Assembly: GCA_050305635.1 (NCBI GenBank)
Contig: JBNLFS010000146.1
Location: 11,974 to 75,973, forward strand
DNA from: Thiodiazotropha sp050305635
GTDB taxonomy: Bacteria; Pseudomonadota; Gammaproteobacteria; Chromatiales; Chromatiaceae
Direction of reading: 5' to 3'
Length of the DNA stretch: 64,000 bases
In this document: piece after piece, positions 17,066 to 26,308 of the stretch
Numbering within the stretch: position 1 is the stretch's first letter
Layout of the letters: every line of letters begins with the position of its first letter
Notes under the pieces: model-generated
Told to the model about the DNA's origin: nothing
Databases searched by the model: none
Seen by the model: the letters and a program-made list of their open reading frames with translations, nothing else
Position numbers and translations under genes: made by a program

Positions 17066-18655
17066 CTACAGATCCTGACCCGAGTAGGAGCCGTTGACCG
17101 ATTTGTTGCAGACCGGGAAGTCGGCCACGATGTTGCCCATGATCAGTCGCTCTAATGCCGGCCAGGTGAACCAGCTTGGGTCGCGGGGGAAGAAGCGGGC
17201 GATCCTGCCCGCTTCGCCAAAGCGCACGAAGCTCATCACCTCGCCACGCCAACCGTCGACGAAACCCATGCCGGTGGCGCCGGTCTTTGGGTCGGACAGG
17301 GGGGAAACGGTTTCACCTTCGGGCAGATTGTCGAGCAGTTGTTCGATGAGTTTCAGGCTGGTTTCGATCTCCATCATGCGCACGCGGACTCGTGCGGCCA
17401 CGTCACCGCTCTTTTCATCCGCCACTTGCAGATTCAATTGGTCGTAGGGCGCATAGGGATTGTCGCATCGTACGTCGTAGGGCTGACCGCTGGCCTTGCC
17501 AACATAGCCGGTGCAGCCCAGAGTTCTGGCATCCTCGTTCGACAGTATGCCGGTGGTGAGCAGCCGGTCCTCCAAAGAGGGATGGTCATCGATGATGTCG
17601 AAGAGGATTGCGGTCTCCCGTCGCAGTTCGGCCATATCGTCTCGGATGGCGGCGCTGCCTTTGGGATCCAGATCGACCGCAACCCCACCCGGTACCAGGA
17701 TGTCCATCAGCAGGCGATGGCCGAACAGTTCCGCGTTGCGCCGCTGCCAGTGTTCGCGCAGCCGGGCGCACTGGACATGGATGAAGGCAAAGCCCACATC
17801 ATTGCAGATGGCGCCGATGTCGCCCAGGTGGTTGGCAATCCGTTCCCGCTCGCAGAGCAATGCCCGCAGGGCCAGCGCCCGGGGCGGAGGCTTGCAACTA
17901 CTGGCCCGTTCCATGGCCTGACAGGCGGCCCAGGTGTGGGCCACCGTGGAGTCGCCGGAGACCCGTCCGGCGAGACGGGCCAGGGATTGGGGATCGCGTC
18001 CCACGGCGAGCTTCTCCGTACCCTTGTGCACATAGCCGAGCCGCTGTTCAAGTCGCAGCACCTCTTCGCCCACGCTCGAAAAACGGAAGTGGCCCGGTTC
18101 GATGATGCCGGCGTGAACCGGACCTACCGGGATCTCGGTGACGCTGTTGCCGTGAACCCGCATGAAGGGGTAGTCACTATCGGCGCGGGTGCGTTGGGGA
18201 TGGTTGACGCTGAGTGGAAACTCGTTGCACAGAGGGAACTCCGTCTCCCTCCAGGCCTGATGACGGGTCCAGCGACGCGGGTCGGGGTGGCCTTGGATCT
18301 CCACCCCCAGCAGATCGTGCAGATGACGCTCCAGGCGGTCGGCGCCGGGATAGATGGGGGTCAGAGAGGTCAGTACCGGCTGCTCCAGCGGTACATGGCA
18401 GTGTAAGATGAGATAATCCCCCCGGGCCTCCAGGCAGGTAAACACGCCGATGCGATCATTGGCTTCAGGATCACCCCAGAGCCCGACGAAGCGGCAGCCC
18501 ATCTCCTGGGCGAGTCTCACGGCGCGCGCCCAATCTTCCGTATCCAGCACCAGACGGTGGGCCGGCTTCAAAGCCCTGGCGCTGCCGGCGCGCACCAGGA
18601 TGTGTTCGTCATGCAGGCGCGCCAGGTATTCAGAGAGCCATTCGAATCGGTTCAT
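17066..18655 (-). CDS. hyfG: HyfG/NuoCD-like large subunit lacking the Ni-Fe site
   Basis: 529 residues: a NuoC-like N-terminal domain to about 155 and a NuoD/hydrogenase large-subunit domain after it. Where Ni-Fe hydrogenases have Cys-x-x-Cys near the N-terminal ligand, this protein reads RVSGDSTVAH (231-240), with no Cys. Where the C-terminal DPCxxC should be, it ends ADFPVCNKSVNGSYSGQDL, with one Cys and no maturation tail. It therefore cannot bind the Ni-Fe centre and belongs with the energy-converting hydrogenase-related (Ehr) type. Its start overlaps the hyfF-like stop by four bases. Confidence 0.88.
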   Translation of the reverse strand: MNRFEWLSEYLARLHDEHILVRAGSARALKPAHRLVLDTEDWARAVRLAQEMGCRFVGLWGDPEANDRIGVFTCLEARGDYLILHCHVPLEQPVLTSLTPIYPGADRLERHLHDLLGVEIQGHPDPRRWTRHQAWRETEFPLCNEFPLSVNHPQRTRADSDYPFMRVHGNSVTEIPVGPVHAGIIEPGHFRFSSVGEEVLRLEQRLGYVHKGTEKLAVGRDPQSLARLAGRVSGDSTVAHTWAACQAMERASSCKPPPRALALRALLCERERIANHLGDIGAICNDVGFAFIHVQCARLREHWQRRNAELFGHRLLMDILVPGGVAVDLDPKGSAAIRDDMAELRRETAILFDIIDDHPSLEDRLLTTGILSNEDARTLGCTGYVGKASGQPYDVRCDNPYAPYDQLNLQVADEKSGDVAARVRVRMMEIETSLKLIEQLLDNLPEGETVSPLSDPKTGATGMGFVDGWRGEVMSFVRFGEAGRIARFFPRDPSWFTWPALERLIMGNIVADFPVCNKSVNGSYSGQDL

Positions 18656-20124
18656 AGCAGGTTCATTCCCGTGATCAGCCCGGTCGCCCGATCGAGCCAG
18701 CGGGCGAGAAACCCGGGGATGGAGAGCCCCAGCCAGAGCACCAGTCCCAGATGGATCGCTACCGGCAGCATGTTGGCTCTCACCGGCCGCTGACCCTCAG
18801 GAACGGCGCCATAGACCATCGGGTGCAGGTGCCGGAACAGACCGGCAAAGGCTACCGCCAGGCCGGTCAGCAGTGCGGGCGCGATCCAGGGATAGGACTG
18901 CATGACGGCGGTCAGCAGCAGGAACTCACTGGTGAAGACCCCGAACGGAGGAAAGCCGGCGATGGCCGCTACCGCGATCAACAGGGACCAGCCAACCCGG
19001 GGCTGGGTGCGGATCAGCCCGCGGATCTTATCAATGGCCTGGGTGCCGGCGATATGTGTGGCGTGGCCGACGGTGACGAAGATGGCCGATTTGGTCAGTG
19101 AATGAACCAGCATGTGCAGCAGGGCGCCGAAGGTGGCCAGCGGACCACCGAGGCCGAAGGCGAAGGTCATCAGGCCCATGTGCTCAATGGAGGAGTAACT
19201 GAACATACGCTTGATGTCCCGTTGACGATGCAGGAACAGGCTCGCCACCGTGAAGGAGAGCAGGCCGAAACCCATCAGCAGATAGCCGGCGAGATGGGGG
19301 GTGCCTGCCTGTGTCAGGGAGCCGTCTACCAGCATTTTGAGACGCACCACGGCGTATAGCGCCACATTGAGCAGCAGTCCTGAGAGCACTGCCGACATAG
19401 GGGTCGGACCCTCGGAGTGGGCATCCGGCAGCCATTGGTGCATGGGCACCAAACCCACCTTGGTGCCATAGCCCACCAACAGGAAGACGAAGGCGATGCT
19501 CATCACCGAAGGTTCCAGTTCGCTGGCGTGGGTGTATAGGATACTCCAGGTTAACCCCGCTTCGGGATCGACCAGGGCGTGCTGGGCGGCAAAGTAAACC
19601 AGCACGGTGCCGAACAGGGCCAGAGCGATGCCGACACCGCAGAGGATGAAATACTTCCACGCCGCCTCCACCGCCTCCGGGGTCTGGTAGAGCGAGACCA
19701 GCAGCACCGTGGCCAGGGTGGCGCCCTCCACCGAGACCCAGAGTACGCCCAGATTGTCGGTGGTCAGCGCCAACAGCATGGTGAACATGAAGGCCTGGTA
19801 CATGGCGTGGTAGACGCGCATGCCGCGCTCCTGCACCTGACCCGTCTCACAGACATGGTGCATGTAGGGACGGGAGAAGATCGCTGTAGTCAGGCCGACG
19901 AAGGTGGTCAGCACCACCAGGTAGACAGTGAAATCGTCGACCCGGAAACCGCTCATGGTCACCTGCTGCTCCCGTGCCACCGTCCATGCCAGCGGCAGGG
20001 AGGCGGCGAATGAGAGGGCGGTTACTCCCAGGTTCAACCAGCCGGAGAGCTTCAGCGGACGGATCAGCGCCAGTGCCAGACCGCCGGCCACTGGGACCAG
20101 CAGAGTCAACAGCAGCCAGTTCAT
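18652..20124 (-). CDS. hyfF: Hydrogenase-4 subunit F-like antiporter-type membrane subunit
   Basis: 490 residues and about 14 membrane helices, of the NuoL/M/N-MrpD family. Typical motifs are VGYGTKVGLVPMHQWLPDAH with its buried Lys and His, SAVLSGLLLNVALYAVVRL, and RDIKRMFSYSSIEHMGLM. Such subunits translocate H+ or Na+ across the inner membrane when driven by electron transfer. It overlaps the hyfE-like gene upstream and the hyfG-like gene downstream by ATGA junctions, so the operon is tightly coupled. Confidence 0.92.
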   Translation of the reverse strand: MNWLLLTLLVPVAGGLALALIRPLKLSGWLNLGVTALSFAASLPLAWTVAREQQVTMSGFRVDDFTVYLVVLTTFVGLTTAIFSRPYMHHVCETGQVQERGMRVYHAMYQAFMFTMLLALTTDNLGVLWVSVEGATLATVLLVSLYQTPEAVEAAWKYFILCGVGIALALFGTVLVYFAAQHALVDPEAGLTWSILYTHASELEPSVMSIAFVFLLVGYGTKVGLVPMHQWLPDAHSEGPTPMSAVLSGLLLNVALYAVVRLKMLVDGSLTQAGTPHLAGYLLMGFGLLSFTVASLFLHRQRDIKRMFSYSSIEHMGLMTFAFGLGGPLATFGALLHMLVHSLTKSAIFVTVGHATHIAGTQAIDKIRGLIRTQPRVGWSLLIAVAAIAGFPPFGVFTSEFLLLTAVMQSYPWIAPALLTGLAVAFAGLFRHLHPMVYGAVPEGQRPVRANMLPVAIHLGLVLWLGLSIPGFLARWLDRATGLITGMNLL

Positions 20125-20807
20125 TCGCCGCCCTCCTCGGTCTCTTTCAGCCGGTTGAGCCGGTCCACGTCGAGGGAGTCGATGTTGTCACGGATCTGAA
20201 AGAAGAAGACCCCGAACAGCACCATCGCCACCAGTACGTCGAAGGCCACACCCAGCTCTACAACCAGCGGCATGCCGGCGGTGGCCGAGACCGCAGCCAG
20301 AAACAGTCCGTTTTCCATCGACATGAAGCCGAGCACCTGCACCACCGCCTGCTGGCGAGAGACCATCATCAACAATCCGAGTAGCACCACGGCGAGGCTG
20401 ATGGCGACAATATTGCGCGTGAAGGTCAGTTCCTCTCGCACCATGGGCAACACCAGCCAGTAGCTGAAGATCACCAGCGCCACCGCTGCCATGATCACCA
20501 GTGCCGGCTGACGCAGGGTCTCCACATGGCGCTCCAGGGCCAGGCGGCGTATCAAACGGTGCAGCATCCAGGGGATCAGCAGTGCTTTGAGACTGAAGGT
20601 GAGCAGGGCCGAGAAATAGAGGTGGTGAGACGCGCCCGCCGCCGCCACCAGGGTGGTGACGGCAGCGGCCAGCACCCCCTGGGCGGCGAAGGCATGAATG
20701 GCCGAGAGCAGGCGTGCCTGGGCGAGCAGGGCAAAGGCGCTGAACAGCACCAGGGAGGCCAGTACCAGGATCGCCTGCTGCAGCAACGGCAGTTGGGTCA
20801 GACTCAT
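20121..20807 (-). CDS. hyfE: Hydrogenase-4 subunit E-like membrane subunit
   Basis: 228 residues from the ATG at 20807, which has GGAGGTGAG just upstream. A much longer open frame continues upstream but runs antisense-like through hyfC. About seven membrane helices are present, with a NuoK-like C-terminal half (VVQVLGFMSMENGLFLAAV, which contains the conserved Glu in a helix, then ELGVAFDVLVAMVLFGVF). In HyfE and FHL-type complexes this subunit links the antiporter modules to the membrane arm. Overlaps hyfC and hyfF by ATGA. Confidence 0.9.
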   Translation of the reverse strand: MSLTQLPLLQQAILVLASLVLFSAFALLAQARLLSAIHAFAAQGVLAAAVTTLVAAAGASHHLYFSALLTFSLKALLIPWMLHRLIRRLALERHVETLRQPALVIMAAVALVIFSYWLVLPMVREELTFTRNIVAISLAVVLLGLLMMVSRQQAVVQVLGFMSMENGLFLAAVSATAGMPLVVELGVAFDVLVAMVLFGVFFFQIRDNIDSLDVDRLNRLKETEEGGE

Positions 20808-21757
20808 GTGCTCACCTCCAGGATCACATGACTGAGCAGCCCGAGCAGGGCCAGCAGCAGGGCCAGGTTGAGAAAGGCCGGCACCCGGAATACCCGCATC
20901 TTGGCCAGTACCGTCTCCGCCACGGCAAGCAACAGGCCCAACAGCAACAGTTTGCCCACCACCGCCGCCAGTCCGAATGCCAGGTCGGCAGGTTCGAAGG
21001 TACGGCCTATGCCCCAGGGCAGAAAGATATTCACGATGAGCGACCCATAGAGAGCCAGCTTGATCTGCGCCGCCCACTCCATCAGCGCCAGGTGGCGGCC
21101 GGAGTATTCCAGGATCATCGCCTCGTGGATCATGGTCAGCTCCAGATGGGTCGACGGATTGTCCACCGGGATGCGACCGGTTTCGGCGATGGCGACCAGC
21201 AGCAGACCGCCGAGGGCGAAGAGAAAGGAGGGGCGCAGCACCAGACCCTGGCTCAGCTGATAGTCGATGACGCTCGACAGGTTGGTGCTGTGAGCGGTCA
21301 TGGTCAAGGTAAAGACCGCCATCAGCATGGCCGGCTCGGCCAGTGCGGAAACCAGCATCTCCCGCGAGGCGCCCAGGCCGCCGAAGGCAGTACCCACATC
21401 CATGCCGGCCAAAGCCAGGAAGAAACGGGCCAGGGCCAGCAGCCCCACCAGCACGATGATGTCGGCAATGGCCGCGGTGGGGAGATGCACCGCCACCAGC
21501 GGCACCGTGGAGGCGGCCAGCCAGGTGACGACGAAGACGATATAGGGAGCGGCGATGAACAGGGGCGAACAGGTATGGGCGACCCGCGCCTCCTTGCCGA
21601 AGAGTTTGACGAGATCCCGGTAGGGTTGCCATGGCGGGGCGCCATGCCGGTTCTGCAGCCTGGCCTTGACTTTGCGGATCCAGCCCACCAGCAAGGGGGC
21701 GAGTGCCGCCATCAACAGCGATTGCACCAGAGCGAGCACCCAGGCCATGGTGTTCAT
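20804..21757 (-). CDS. hyfC: HyfC / NuoH-like membrane subunit
   Basis: 317 residues from the ATG at 21757 (MNTMAWVLALVQSLLMAAL), overlapping the hyfB stop by ATGA; a TTG start 14 codons earlier is less likely. Eight membrane helices. Hallmarks are RLQNRHGAPPWQPYRDLVKLFGKE near residues 30-55 (given as two parts: RHGAPPWQPY and DLVKLFGKE) and ELTMIHEAMILEYSGRHLAL with its acidic residues. NuoH/HyfC forms the joint between the soluble and membrane arms and part of the quinone channel in complex I. Confidence 0.92.
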   Translation of the reverse strand: MNTMAWVLALVQSLLMAALAPLLVGWIRKVKARLQNRHGAPPWQPYRDLVKLFGKEARVAHTCSPLFIAAPYIVFVVTWLAASTVPLVAVHLPTAAIADIIVLVGLLALARFFLALAGMDVGTAFGGLGASREMLVSALAEPAMLMAVFTLTMTAHSTNLSSVIDYQLSQGLVLRPSFLFALGGLLLVAIAETGRIPVDNPSTHLELTMIHEAMILEYSGRHLALMEWAAQIKLALYGSLIVNIFLPWGIGRTFEPADLAFGLAAVVGKLLLLGLLLAVAETVLAKMRVFRVPAFLNLALLLALLGLLSHVILEVST

Positions 21758-23778
21758 GTGATGATCCACAGCAGCAGCAAGAGGGTGGCCAGGGTCCAAC
21801 CCAGATATAGCCGTACGTTGCCTGACTGCAGCCGCACGACCCGACGGGCGGCGAGCTCCACCACCCTGGCCACCGGCAGGTAGACCAGAGGCCAGGTCCG
21901 GTCGCTGATCTTGTAGAGATAACGGGGCTGTCCGTCTTCCCTCGGTGTCAAGTCTTCGTCGATCTTGAACAGTAGTCCGAAGACCCTACGTACCGGTTGG
22001 GCAAAGGCGGTGGAGCTGTACTGCATGCGCGGCGAGGGCGGTGCAAAACCGCAGTCCCAGGGATCGCAGCGGCGTACCCGGCGAACCGCGCGCCGGGTCA
22101 TTCCCCACTTCGCCACCACTGCGATGGCGACGATCAGCAGCACCGTCAGGGGGGCGCTGTAACTGGCGGTTTCGGCACTGATCGGGGTCAGCCAGAGCCA
22201 GCCGTGGGCGCCAGCCTCAGGCAGAGCGCCGCCGAAGAGCTGGCTGGCGATCGGTTCCATCAGCCCGATCAGGGTGGTCGGGATGAGTCCAAGTAGGAGG
22301 CAGAGCAGCGCCAGCAACCCCTGTCCCACCCGCATGCCAACGGGTACTTGACGCGCTCGGCGCACATGCCGGCTGCGCGCCTGGCCAAGAAAGGCCACCC
22401 CGTAGAGTTTGACGAAGGTGGCGGCTACCAGCGCTCCGGTGAGGGCAAGAATGGCCGAGGCGATGGGAATCAGGCTGCGCAGTACACCGCTGTCCAGGGA
22501 CCAGGCCTGTAGCGCGGCCTGGAAAATGAGCCACTCTGAGACGAAACCGTTGAAGGGCGGCAGGGCGGAGATGGAAATGGCCCCGACGAGAAAGAAGGCG
22601 CCGGTCCAGGGCATGCGCCGTAACAAACCGCCCATCTGCTCCAGGTCCCGTTCATGGGTGCTGTGCAGAATGGCCCCGGCGCCGAAGAACAGCAAACTCT
22701 TGAACAGAGCGTGATTCAGGGCGTGATAGAGCGCGGCGATGAAGGCCAGGGTGCCCAGCGCCGGGTGGTCGGTGGCGAGATAGATCATGGACAGTCCCAG
22801 GGCCATGAAAATGATGCCCAGGTTCTCCACCGAGGAGTAGGCCAGCAGTCGTTTCAGATCGTTCTGCATCAGTGCCAGCAGCACGCCCATCAGAGCCGAC
22901 AGGCTGCCGATGCTGAGCAGTGTGACGCCCCATTGCCAGTAGAGATCGCCTATCAAATCGAAAACGAAGCGGATGAAGCCGTAGACGGCGACCTTGAGCA
23001 TCACTCCCGACATCAGGGCGGAGATATGGGAAGGCGCCACCGGATGGGCTTCGGGCAGCCAGGCGTGCAGAGGCAGCAGACCCGCCTTCATGCCGAAGCC
23101 GACGAAGGCGAGCGTGAAGGCCACGCTGGCCCATACCGGTGAGAGTTCAGCGCCACGCATGGCATCGAAGCCGAACCCCTGGCCGAAAGAGGCCAGTACT
23201 CCATAGCCGAGCAGGATGGCCAGACCGCCCACATGGGCCATCAGCAGATAGAGAAACGCGGCGCGTCGGTTGGCCGGGTTGTCGTGATGGAAGGCAACCA
23301 GGAAATAGGAGGAGAGCGACATCAGCTCCCAAGCCAGCATGAAGAGAAAGGCATCATTGGCGAGCACGACCAGCAGCATACCGGCGAGAAACAATCCGCC
23401 GAAACCACCCAGGGCCGCGAGCGATTCACGACCGTGTTCGAAGCCGCGCACGTAGGCCGGCCCGTAGAGCCCCACGGCCAGACTGACGATGCCGATGATG
23501 CAGAGAAAGAAGCCGCTCAGGTGGTCCAGGCGTAACTGCCAGGGAAGCCAGGGCAGGCCCAGCGGCAACTCGGCGGTGGCGATGTCTGTCTGCAGGAGGC
23601 CGGCGAATCCGGCGGCCAGGGCGGCGAGGCCGGCGAGGCCGAACAGGGGTATGACCAGGAGACGCAGCAGTTTGGGTTGGCGAGGGGCCAGCAGGGAGAG
23701 TATGGCGGAGATCAAAGCCAGGGCAACCGCCAGACCGGCTACCTGAAGCGGATCCAGGGAGGTTGTTAAATGGGGCAT
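21754..23778 (-). CDS. hyfB: Hydrogenase-4 subunit B-like antiporter-type membrane subunit
   Basis: 674 residues, of the NuoL/MrpA family, with many membrane helices and a C-terminal lateral-helix region. Motifs include LANDAFLFMLAWELMSLSSY (conserved Glu), VGFGMKAGLLPLHAWLPEAH (Lys and His) and MQNDLKRLLAYSSVENLGI. First gene of the six-gene leftward operon; the ribosome site is weak. It should be an ion-pumping subunit. With the HyfF-like protein there are two antiporter-type subunits; HyfD, the HyfH ferredoxin, formate dehydrogenase and hyp maturation genes are absent from the window. Confidence 0.92.
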   Translation of the reverse strand: MPHLTTSLDPLQVAGLAVALALISAILSLLAPRQPKLLRLLVIPLFGLAGLAALAAGFAGLLQTDIATAELPLGLPWLPWQLRLDHLSGFFLCIIGIVSLAVGLYGPAYVRGFEHGRESLAALGGFGGLFLAGMLLVVLANDAFLFMLAWELMSLSSYFLVAFHHDNPANRRAAFLYLLMAHVGGLAILLGYGVLASFGQGFGFDAMRGAELSPVWASVAFTLAFVGFGMKAGLLPLHAWLPEAHPVAPSHISALMSGVMLKVAVYGFIRFVFDLIGDLYWQWGVTLLSIGSLSALMGVLLALMQNDLKRLLAYSSVENLGIIFMALGLSMIYLATDHPALGTLAFIAALYHALNHALFKSLLFFGAGAILHSTHERDLEQMGGLLRRMPWTGAFFLVGAISISALPPFNGFVSEWLIFQAALQAWSLDSGVLRSLIPIASAILALTGALVAATFVKLYGVAFLGQARSRHVRRARQVPVGMRVGQGLLALLCLLLGLIPTTLIGLMEPIASQLFGGALPEAGAHGWLWLTPISAETASYSAPLTVLLIVAIAVVAKWGMTRRAVRRVRRCDPWDCGFAPPSPRMQYSSTAFAQPVRRVFGLLFKIDEDLTPREDGQPRYLYKISDRTWPLVYLPVARVVELAARRVVRLQSGNVRLYLGWTLATLLLLLWIIT

Positions 23779-24215
23779 CGACTTACACCGGACGGGATGC
23801 GGAGAGAAAGCGGCGCAGGTGGGCGAGTCCGGGCTGACCTCTGAACAACAGGTCGCTCCTCAGACACCGCAAATGATTCTGCATACGCTCTCTAAACCCT
23901 TGAGTCTGGACGCTTACTGCGGAGTTGCTAGGCGAATCGTCACCCGGTAAGACGCAGATTCTTAAATGGCCCGAAACCGTTGCGATTTCGGAAGACAAGC
24001 AAGCAATGTTAAGGGAGATCCGGATAAAAAAAAAGTATGCCTGATTGCCATCCGGTACTCGCGCACGCGTTTGCTGGGGGGTGATTGCTCCAACCTTTGC
24101 TGCAAATCGCGTCGGTATTTCATTGTTATTACCCTGGATCCCTGGGTTCGCGACGGGGCGTCGATCAAGACGCTGCTGGCTGGATTTTTAGATTCCTCCC
24201 TTTAAAGTGAAAATA
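23779..24215. other. Divergent intergenic region between the hyf-like operon and the TetR operon
   Basis: About 440 bases with only short frames lacking ribosome sites. It must hold the promoter of the leftward hyf-like operon, but I cannot pick a clear -35/-10 pair. No riboswitch or tRNA was recognised. Confidence 0.5.
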
Positions 24216-24265
24216 CTATTGAATAATAGTTTTATTGATCTATATTATAGATAGTAAATATTTAT
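24216..24265 (+). promoter_or_regulatory. Promoter and likely self-operator of the TetR operon
   Basis: An AT-rich block has TTGAAT (24219-24224) and TATTAT (24243-24248) with 18-base spacing. Two palindromes sit on it: CTATTGAATAATAG (24216-24229, over the -35) and CTATATTATAG (24240-24250, over the -10). TetR-family proteins usually repress their own gene from such sites. AAGGAGG precedes the ATG at 24277. Confidence 0.55.
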
Positions 24266-24276
24266 AAGGAGGGTGT

Positions 24277-25026
24277 ATGAAGGTCAGTGAAGAGGAAAAG
24301 GCTAAAACCCGGTTGCGACTGCTCGAAGCGGCGGTGGATGTTATTTCACAGAAGGGGTTTCGCTCGGCATCCATGCGCGAGATCGCCCAGCGAGCCGGCG
24401 TGGGGGATGCCACGATCTACAACTATTTTCCATCCAAAGAGAAGCTGATCTACGGTTATTGCGAGGAGGTGCAGCGAAAAGTCATGGCCGAACTGCGCGC
24501 CATCGACCAATTTCACGAATACACCCTGGGTGAACAGTTGCAGCAACTGGTCGAGGTGGAACTGCAGGTCTGGCTGCCGGCGCGGGAGTTCCTGCTGGAG
24601 GTTTTTCAGCACACGTTCTACTCGCCTGCGACGGCCTACGAGCAGCTGGAGGCGGCGCGGGGTTTGAATATGCGCATGGTGGTGGATCTGCTGGATGCGG
24701 CCATCGAGGCGGAGGAGATACCGGAGCAGCCCTATCGTGAGTTATTGCCCCGGCTGTTCTGGGATTATCAGACGGGAATTCTCGCCTACTGGCTTAAGGA
24801 CGATTCCGACGGGTTTGCCCAAACCACCGAACTGGTGGATCGGAGCATGGAGATTCTGGTCGGCGTGCTGAGTCTGGGACTGGTGGGCAAGGCGCTCAAT
24901 CTGATCTCATTTGTCTTTCGCACCCATGTGATGAGCCATCTGGAGCGTTTCGGCGATCTCAAGGGAACACTGCGTAAGAGCAAACGACGTTTCATGGAGG
25001 GAGTGGGTGATGAGTCAGGTTCCTGA
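24277..25026 (+). CDS. TetR-family transcriptional regulator
   Basis: 249 residues. The N-terminal helix-turn-helix is complete: MREIAQRAGVGDATIYNYFP followed by SKEKLIYGYCEEV. The C-terminal ligand domain is long and helical. AAGGAGG lies seven bases from the ATG. The gene overlaps the next one, an ABC1 kinase, by 17 bases, and an SRPBCC protein follows, so the three form one operon. It probably represses this operon through the palindromes upstream. The COQ9 ubiquinone protein also has a TetR-like fold, but the intact DNA-binding motif here favours a regulator. Confidence 0.9.
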   Translation: MKVSEEEKAKTRLRLLEAAVDVISQKGFRSASMREIAQRAGVGDATIYNYFPSKEKLIYGYCEEVQRKVMAELRAIDQFHEYTLGEQLQQLVEVELQVWLPAREFLLEVFQHTFYSPATAYEQLEAARGLNMRMVVDLLDAAIEAEEIPEQPYRELLPRLFWDYQTGILAYWLKDDSDGFAQTTELVDRSMEILVGVLSLGLVGKALNLISFVFRTHVMSHLERFGDLKGTLRKSKRRFMEGVGDESGS

Positions 25027-26308
25027 AGGTTCACTGAAGCGAGCCCGTATCGCGGGGGCCACCGCGGTTCGTCTGGGTCTTGAGCAGTTGGGTCAGCGCG
25101 CCAAGCGTCCCTTTCTGTCCGACGAGCAGCGGGAGGCCTCGGATCTGGCCTTGGAAGAGCGGCAGGCGCGACAGCTCTTCGACACGCTCTCCCAACTGCG
25201 GGGCACGGCGCTCAAGGTGGCGCAGATGCTCTGCATGGAGATGGAGTTGCTGCCGGAGACCTATCGCGTCGAGCTGGAGCGGGCCTGTCATCGGGTGCCC
25301 CCTCTGAATCGGGTGCTGGTGCGCAAGGTTCTGCTGGAGGAGTTCGGACGCACGCCTGAAGCTTTGTTCGCCGAATTCGACGATCAGGCCTTCGCCGCCG
25401 CCAGTCTGGGGCAGGTTCATGCGGCGACCACCCATGATGGACGCCGGGTGGCGGTCAAGATCCAGTACCCGGGTATCCATGTGGCGATCGACAGCGATAT
25501 CGCGCTGATGCGCCAGTTCGCCCGGGTGATGCCCAACTCGGAGTTGACGTTGCAATCCCTGGACGAGATTCACGCCCGCCTGCGCGAGGAGGTGGATTAC
25601 GCTCGGGAAGCGGACAATACCCGTTGGTTTCGGGAACGGCTTGGCGATACTCAGCCGCGGATACCGGAGGTGGTTCCCGAATACAGCGGTACCCGGGTGC
25701 TCACGACCTCGTTGGTTGACGGCTTGCACCTGGACGAGTGGCTGGCGACCGGCCCCGATCAGGCGGCGCGTGACCGGGCGGGGCAGGCGCTCTACGATCA
25801 CTTTATCCACAGTGCCCGTGACCTGGGCTGCATCCATGCCGATCCCAATCCGGGCAATACCCTGTTCGCGGCGGACGGAGCCATTACCCTGATTGACTTC
25901 GGTTGCGTGAAACGGATTTCCAGTGGCTTTATCGAATGTCTGCCGAAGTTGCTCTGGGCCTATCTGAGGGATGATCCTAAAGCGCTGTTTCAGGCATACG
26001 AACAGCTCGGTATCGTGATCGACCGTAAAGCGGAGTCGCTCTACGAGGAGATTCTGCGACCTTTCGGCCGTTGGCTGGTGGAGCCGCTGCGAGACGAGTA
26101 TTACGACTTCGCCAAGCATCCCGACTACACGGCGCGGGGTCTGGTCGTCATCTACGGCCTACAGCGTCTCAAGGGACTGCACGGTCTGGCCGACGACTTC
26201 ATCTTTTTCGATCGCACTATCTACGGCCTGTGCAAATTGTTCGAGCGCATGGGGGCCCGGGTGCGTTTTCGTCACCACTGGTTGGAGGAAAGGGAATGCA
26301 AATCGTGA
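25010..26308 (+). CDS. ABC1/UbiB/COQ8-family atypical protein kinase-like protein
   Basis: 432 residues from the ATG at 25010, with GGAGGGAG just upstream (a GTG three bases earlier is also possible). The Ala-rich loop AAASLGQVHAA replaces the normal Gly-rich loop. AVKIQYP holds the ATP-binding Lys, HADPNPGNTLF the catalytic loop and LIDFGCVKRI the DFG motif. The family hallmark KxGQ appears as KVAQ (LRGTALKVAQML), with Ala for Gly. UbiB/COQ8 proteins support ubiquinone synthesis or lipid handling through ATPase activity. Unlike UbiB there is no C-terminal membrane hairpin. Confidence 0.88.
   Translation: MSQVPEGSLKRARIAGATAVRLGLEQLGQRAKRPFLSDEQREASDLALEERQARQLFDTLSQLRGTALKVAQMLCMEMELLPETYRVELERACHRVPPLNRVLVRKVLLEEFGRTPEALFAEFDDQAFAAASLGQVHAATTHDGRRVAVKIQYPGIHVAIDSDIALMRQFARVMPNSELTLQSLDEIHARLREEVDYAREADNTRWFRERLGDTQPRIPEVVPEYSGTRVLTTSLVDGLHLDEWLATGPDQAARDRAGQALYDHFIHSARDLGCIHADPNPGNTLFAADGAITLIDFGCVKRISSGFIECLPKLLWAYLRDDPKALFQAYEQLGIVIDRKAESLYEEILRPFGRWLVEPLRDEYYDFAKHPDYTARGLVVIYGLQRLKGLHGLADDFIFFDRTIYGLCKLFERMGARVRFRHHWLEERECKS

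Noticed and set aside
17339..18406. A 355-codon plus-strand open frame opposite the hyfG-like gene
   Set aside because: Antisense shadow; the minus-strand large subunit has clear family motifs.
16539..23778. Ni-Fe hydrogenase 4 or formate hydrogenlyase
   Set aside because: The Ni-Fe cysteine pairs, HyfH, formate dehydrogenase and maturation genes are missing.
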